Source of the DNA: Verrucomicrobiota bacterium
GTDB lineage: Bacteria; Verrucomicrobiota; Verrucomicrobiia; Opitutales; Opitutaceae
Reading direction: 5' to 3'
DNA length: 64,000 bases
Assembly: GCA_019136515.1 (NCBI GenBank)
Contig: JAGVUB010000158.1
Span: 1 to 64,000 of the forward strand
Numbering within the stretch: position 1 is the first letter of the stretch; the number at the start of each line of letters is the position of its first letter. Shown here one piece after another: positions 61,513-64,000 of this stretch. The translations under genes and the position numbers were made by a program. The notes under the pieces were generated by a model. It saw only the letters and a program-made list of their open reading frames with translations. It searched no databases and had not been told where the DNA came from.

Positions 61513-62211
61513 TCACCACGGCACCACGGTATGCGCATGGAACCACTCGTGGATCGCCGGCACGCCGCGCACGATCGTCACAACGCCGAGTACGATCAGC
61601 GTCGCCCCCGCCAACCGCAACAGCCAACGCCGCCCCCCCGCCAGCAGCTTCGCGCCGAACAACGCCGTGAGCGTCAACCCGGGGATCGTCGCGGCACCGA
61701 ACAACGCCGCGCCCGCCGCCGCCTTCGTCACGGAGCCGAAACCCGCCGCGTACACCAGGGCCATCAGCGACAGGCCGCAGGGCAGAAAACCGTTGAGCCA
61801 GCCGATCAGCACGCTGCGCCACCACGTCGGCGCCCGCAGCACCGCACCGAGCGCACCGCACCAACGGCGCCCATCGACCCAGCGCTGCGCGCCCGGAGAA
61901 AGCCGCAGTTCCAGCATATAGGCCAACCCCAGCGCCACCATGCCGAGACCGACGACCGCGCTCATCGCATTCTGCACCCAGGGCAGCACGCCGCGACCCG
62001 CGATCCAGCCGCCCACCACACTGAACAGCACGGCCAGGAAGACGTATGTGAGCGTCTTGCCGAGCTGATACGCCAGGCTCCGGCCGACGACCGCCGCGGC
62101 TCCGCCCGGCCCCGCGGCCGCCGCCACCACGAACGGCCCGCACATGCCGATGCAGTGCCCCGTGCCGAACAGGCCCATCAACAGCAGCGCGAGGTAGTCG
62201 CCGGAGGTCAT
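61513..62211 (-). CDS. SafE/DsbD-like six-helix membrane protein
   Basis: 232 residues with about six membrane helices. The N-terminal motif LFGTGHCIGMCGPFVVA and the mid-protein GWLNGFLPCGLSLMALVYA are the two conserved Cys-containing motifs of the UPF/DsbD-transmembrane (SafE, UreH-like) family. Members move electrons or transition metals across the inner membrane, often beside cytochrome oxidase or copper genes, none of which are visible here. A ThiS-like small gene starts 127 bp away on the opposite strand. Confidence 0.85.
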   Translation of the reverse strand: MTSGDYLALLLMGLFGTGHCIGMCGPFVVAAAAGPGGAAAVVGRSLAYQLGKTLTYVFLAVLFSVVGGWIAGRGVLPWVQNAMSAVVGLGMVALGLAYMLELRLSPGAQRWVDGRRWCGALGAVLRAPTWWRSVLIGWLNGFLPCGLSLMALVYAAGFGSVTKAAAGAALFGAATIPGLTLTALFGAKLLAGGRRWLLRLAGATLIVLGVVTIVRGVPAIHEWFHAHTVVPW

Positions 62212-62338
62212 CGCGGGGCCATCGTCATGGCACCGCCGCCCGCCGCCAATCGCAATCGCGCCCGGCTCGGGCGTCGCCGTTCGCCGTTGCCCGGCGCCGC
62301 CCCGCCGCTATCCCCGAAACCCGCCAGGCCGCACCGCC

Positions 62339-62551
62339 ATGTCGCTCCAGATCACCTTCACGTTCGACGGCACCCCGTACACCCGGCCCCCCGGCTGCAC
62401 CATCGGGGACTTCCTGTGCGAGCAGGGTCTCCGGCTCGAGCGATTGGCCATCGAATACAATGGCCGCGACCTCACGCCCGCGGAGGCCGCGCATCTCCTG
62501 CTCCGCCACGGCGACCAACTCCGGACCCGCCCGCGCCGCGCGGAAGCCTGA
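62339..62551 (+). CDS. ThiS/MoaD-like small beta-grasp protein lacking the terminal Gly-Gly
   Basis: 70 residues. A beta-grasp pattern is suggested by LQITFTFDGTPYTRPPG, TIGDFLCEQGLRLERLAIEYNGRDLTP and EAAHLLLRHGDQLRTR, which parallels ThiS (LALNG, then an LxxGDxLxI strand). The C-terminus ends RRAEA rather than the GG needed for thiocarboxylate activation, so it is unlikely to be a functional sulfur carrier of that type. Alternatively it is an unrelated small protein. The GC-rich frame and the match of strands give moderate support. Confidence 0.6.
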   Translation: MSLQITFTFDGTPYTRPPGCTIGDFLCEQGLRLERLAIEYNGRDLTPAEAAHLLLRHGDQLRTRPRRAEA

Positions 62552-62840
62552 GCGGCCCGCCGCAACCTCCGCCGCGGCCGATCAGTCGCGCGTCGGGTCG
62601 GCGCGTGACGAGCGCCAGAAAGCCGAGAAGTCCGGAAGCGGCGAACGGCTCGATCGTCCCACCGACGGTTCGGCTCTCGCCCCTCGTCCGCATCGCCTCC
62701 ACCTCAGCATTCGCTGCCGTACGGCAGAACGGTTCCACTCCTCCGTTCAGTCCGTCGCGCCGCTGCGCCGTCGCGCGAAATTCTCCGTGGTTTCATTTCC
62801 GCCGTCACCCCGTCATCCGCGTCTGTATTCCGAGCGCTGG

Positions 62841-62876
62841 TCACCGTCCACCGCCCACCGGCAACCGGCTACCGCT
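62841..62876 (+). repeat. Heptanucleotide tract
   Basis: Five phased units from TCACCGTCCACCGCCCACCG onward, ending in CTACCGC. Confidence 0.75.
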
Positions 62877-62900
62877 CCCCACTCGGAGGCGCATCGCGCC

Positions 62901-62923
62901 GTAGATTCTGCCGAACGGCAGAA
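62901..62923 (+). repeat. GTAG-headed dyad copy
   Basis: GTAGA followed by TTCTGCCGAACGGCAGAA, which joins the GTAG signature to the 18-bp dyad. Confidence 0.7.
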
Positions 62924-63093
62924 CGCCCACCGGCCACCGCCGGCTTTCCCGCTCAACTCGCCGGCCGCGCAACCGATGCCCGAGTGCGTTTTTCCCCGCA
63001 GTTGTGGTTTGTGCGCCGCTCCGGCCCTACCCATCGTCGGCCCATCACCAACGCGCGTCCGCCGCTCCGGCTGCGGGCGTTCCCCCCTACGAA

Positions 63094-64000
63094 ATGAAAC
63101 TTCTCGATCTCAACCGGCACGGCGGCATCGGCGCCAGCTGCCACCTCGTGCAACTCGGCGACGTCCGCATCATCATCGATTGCGGCCTGCACCCCAAGCT
63201 CACCGGGGCCGAGGCCACGCCCGACCTCTCCCCGCTCGACGGTCTCGAGGTCGACCTGATCATCATCACTCACTGCCACCTCGACCACATCGGCTCCCTG
63301 CCGCTGCTGCTCCGCCGCCAGCTTCGCGCCCCGGTCGTGATGTCCTCCTCCAGCGCACTCCTGCTCGCGCGCATGCTCCACAACTCGGTCAGCGTAATGG
63401 AACGCCAGCGCGAGGAGCAGTCCCGCGGCGACCTCCCGCTCTTCACCCACGAGGAGGTCGACCGCTGCGCCCAACGCTTCCACTCCCTCGCCTTCGGCCA
63501 GACGCGCAAGATCAGCGGCGCCAAGGACGACGTCGAGGTGACCCTCCACCCCGCCGGCCATGTCGCCGGCGCCGCCGGCGTCGAGCTCCGGCACAAGGGC
63601 CGCCACATCTTCTTCTCCGGCGATGTGCTCTTCGAGGGCCAGCGCACCGTCCCCGGCGCCCGGTTCCCCGCCGGCCGCTTCGACACCATCGTGCTCGAGA
63701 CCACCCACGGCGCCACCGAACCCGTCGCCGGCCGCACCCGCGAGTCCGAGATCAACCGCCTGCTCGACACGGTCAACCACACCATCGCCCGCGGCGGGTC
63801 CGTGCTCATCCCCGTCTTCGCCCTCGGCCGTCACCAGGAGTTGCTCACCATCTTCCACGACGCCCGCGAGAACCGCCGCCTCGCCAAGTGCCCGATCTAC
63901 AGCTCCGGCCTCGGCATCGATCTGTGCGACTACTTCGACGACGTCGCACGCAAGACCAGCCACGTCCACTTCAGCCGCTCCGTGCTCAAGGCCCTCAAGG
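63094..64000 (+). CDS. Metallo-beta-lactamase/beta-CASP family hydrolase (partial)
   Basis: 302 codons from ATG 63094 to the right edge with no stop. The MBL metal motif is THCHLDHIG (His60, His62, Asp64, His65). HPAGHVAGAAGVELRHKG and FFSGDVLFEGQRTV supply further His and Asp ligands. The beta-CASP insertion starts with DTIVLETTHGA and IARGGSVLIPVFALGRHQELL. Such proteins are RNA-processing exo/endonucleases related to CPSF73 and bacterial RNase J-like enzymes. The N-terminus MKLLDLNRHGGIGASCHLV supports the start. Confidence 0.9.
   Translation, partial: MKLLDLNRHGGIGASCHLVQLGDVRIIIDCGLHPKLTGAEATPDLSPLDGLEVDLIIITHCHLDHIGSLPLLLRRQLRAPVVMSSSSALLLARMLHNSVSVMERQREEQSRGDLPLFTHEEVDRCAQRFHSLAFGQTRKISGAKDDVEVTLHPAGHVAGAAGVELRHKGRHIFFSGDVLFEGQRTVPGARFPAGRFDTIVLETTHGATEPVAGRTRESEINRLLDTVNHTIARGGSVLIPVFALGRHQELLTIFHDARENRRLAKCPIYSSGLGIDLCDYFDDVARKTSHVHFSRSVLKALK

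Larger units (their letters stand above)
62552..63093. other. 542-bp intergenic region of interspersed repeats
   Basis: No gene supported. Contents: the dyad core at 62714-62727, heptanucleotide units at 62841-62876, and a composite (ACTCGGAGGCG motif, GTAG, dyad) at 62881-62926 like that at 1322-1388. A REP-tail-like CCCTACCCATCG at 63025 resembles sequence after copy 3 at 41970. Confidence 0.6.

Overview
The window is high-GC DNA from what looks like a free-living Verrucomicrobiota bacterium, most likely Opitutaceae. The evidence is a very large TonB-dependent receptor with a VVLSPFEV-type TonB-box region and no SusD partner, a dense set of secreted pectin enzymes, OpgG/OpgH, start sites that mostly lack a Shine-Dalgarno sequence, and intergenic DNA packed with short interspersed repeats. 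The taxon is inferred; no rRNA gene or transposase is present.

Layout. 1-12.2 kb is housekeeping: a membrane protein gene cut by the left edge, pyrB, pyrC, acpS, an exported DUF1444-like protein, nnr, dprA, a Tat-type Gfo/Idh/MocA oxidoreductase and a membrane P-loop NTPase whose 3' end is damaged. 12.9-54.0 kb is a large rhamnogalacturonan-I (pectin) utilisation region: GH3-PA14, GH43, GH35, a TIM-barrel isomerase, cytoplasmic GH105, a PL26-like lyase, L-rhamnose mutarotase, a LacI-type regulator, a GH43-CE12-CE12 fusion, an SSS symporter, a TMTC-like TPR protein (perhaps unrelated), the TonB receptor, an esterase, secreted GH105, PL11, GH43, a broken BNR-4 gene, an SGNH esterase, GH28, a nucleoside-hydrolase-like protein, CE12 and a ThuA-like protein. 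54.2-64 kb returns to housekeeping: an SDR, a tightly coupled ribE-udg-opgG-orf208-opgH operon, a SafE-like membrane protein, a ThiS-like small protein, and a beta-CASP metallo-hydrolase cut by the right edge.

How the genes fit together. PL11, GH28, CE12 and secreted esterases would open and deacetylate the backbone outside the cell. GH43, GH35 and GH3 would trim arabinan and galactan side chains. The TonB receptor and symporter would carry products inward. The signal-less GH105 and PL26-like lyase would finish unsaturated oligosaccharides, RhaM would equilibrate rhamnose anomers, and the LacI regulator is well placed to control the set.

The most unusual layer is repetitive DNA that follows gene boundaries. 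(1) At least six sequence-unrelated palindromes share a GTAG tetranucleotide, the hallmark of REP elements moved by RAYT transposases, and often occur as inverted pairs. In five genes or gene remnants the TAG of GTAG is the stop codon. (2) A heptanucleotide repeat (CCACCGN) lies between genes and also in frame just after the signal peptides of at least six secreted proteins. (3) A second heptanucleotide family (CAATCCG-like) runs up to the start codon of several of the same genes. (4) REP pairs also sit in frame inside enzyme genes (GH35, CE12).
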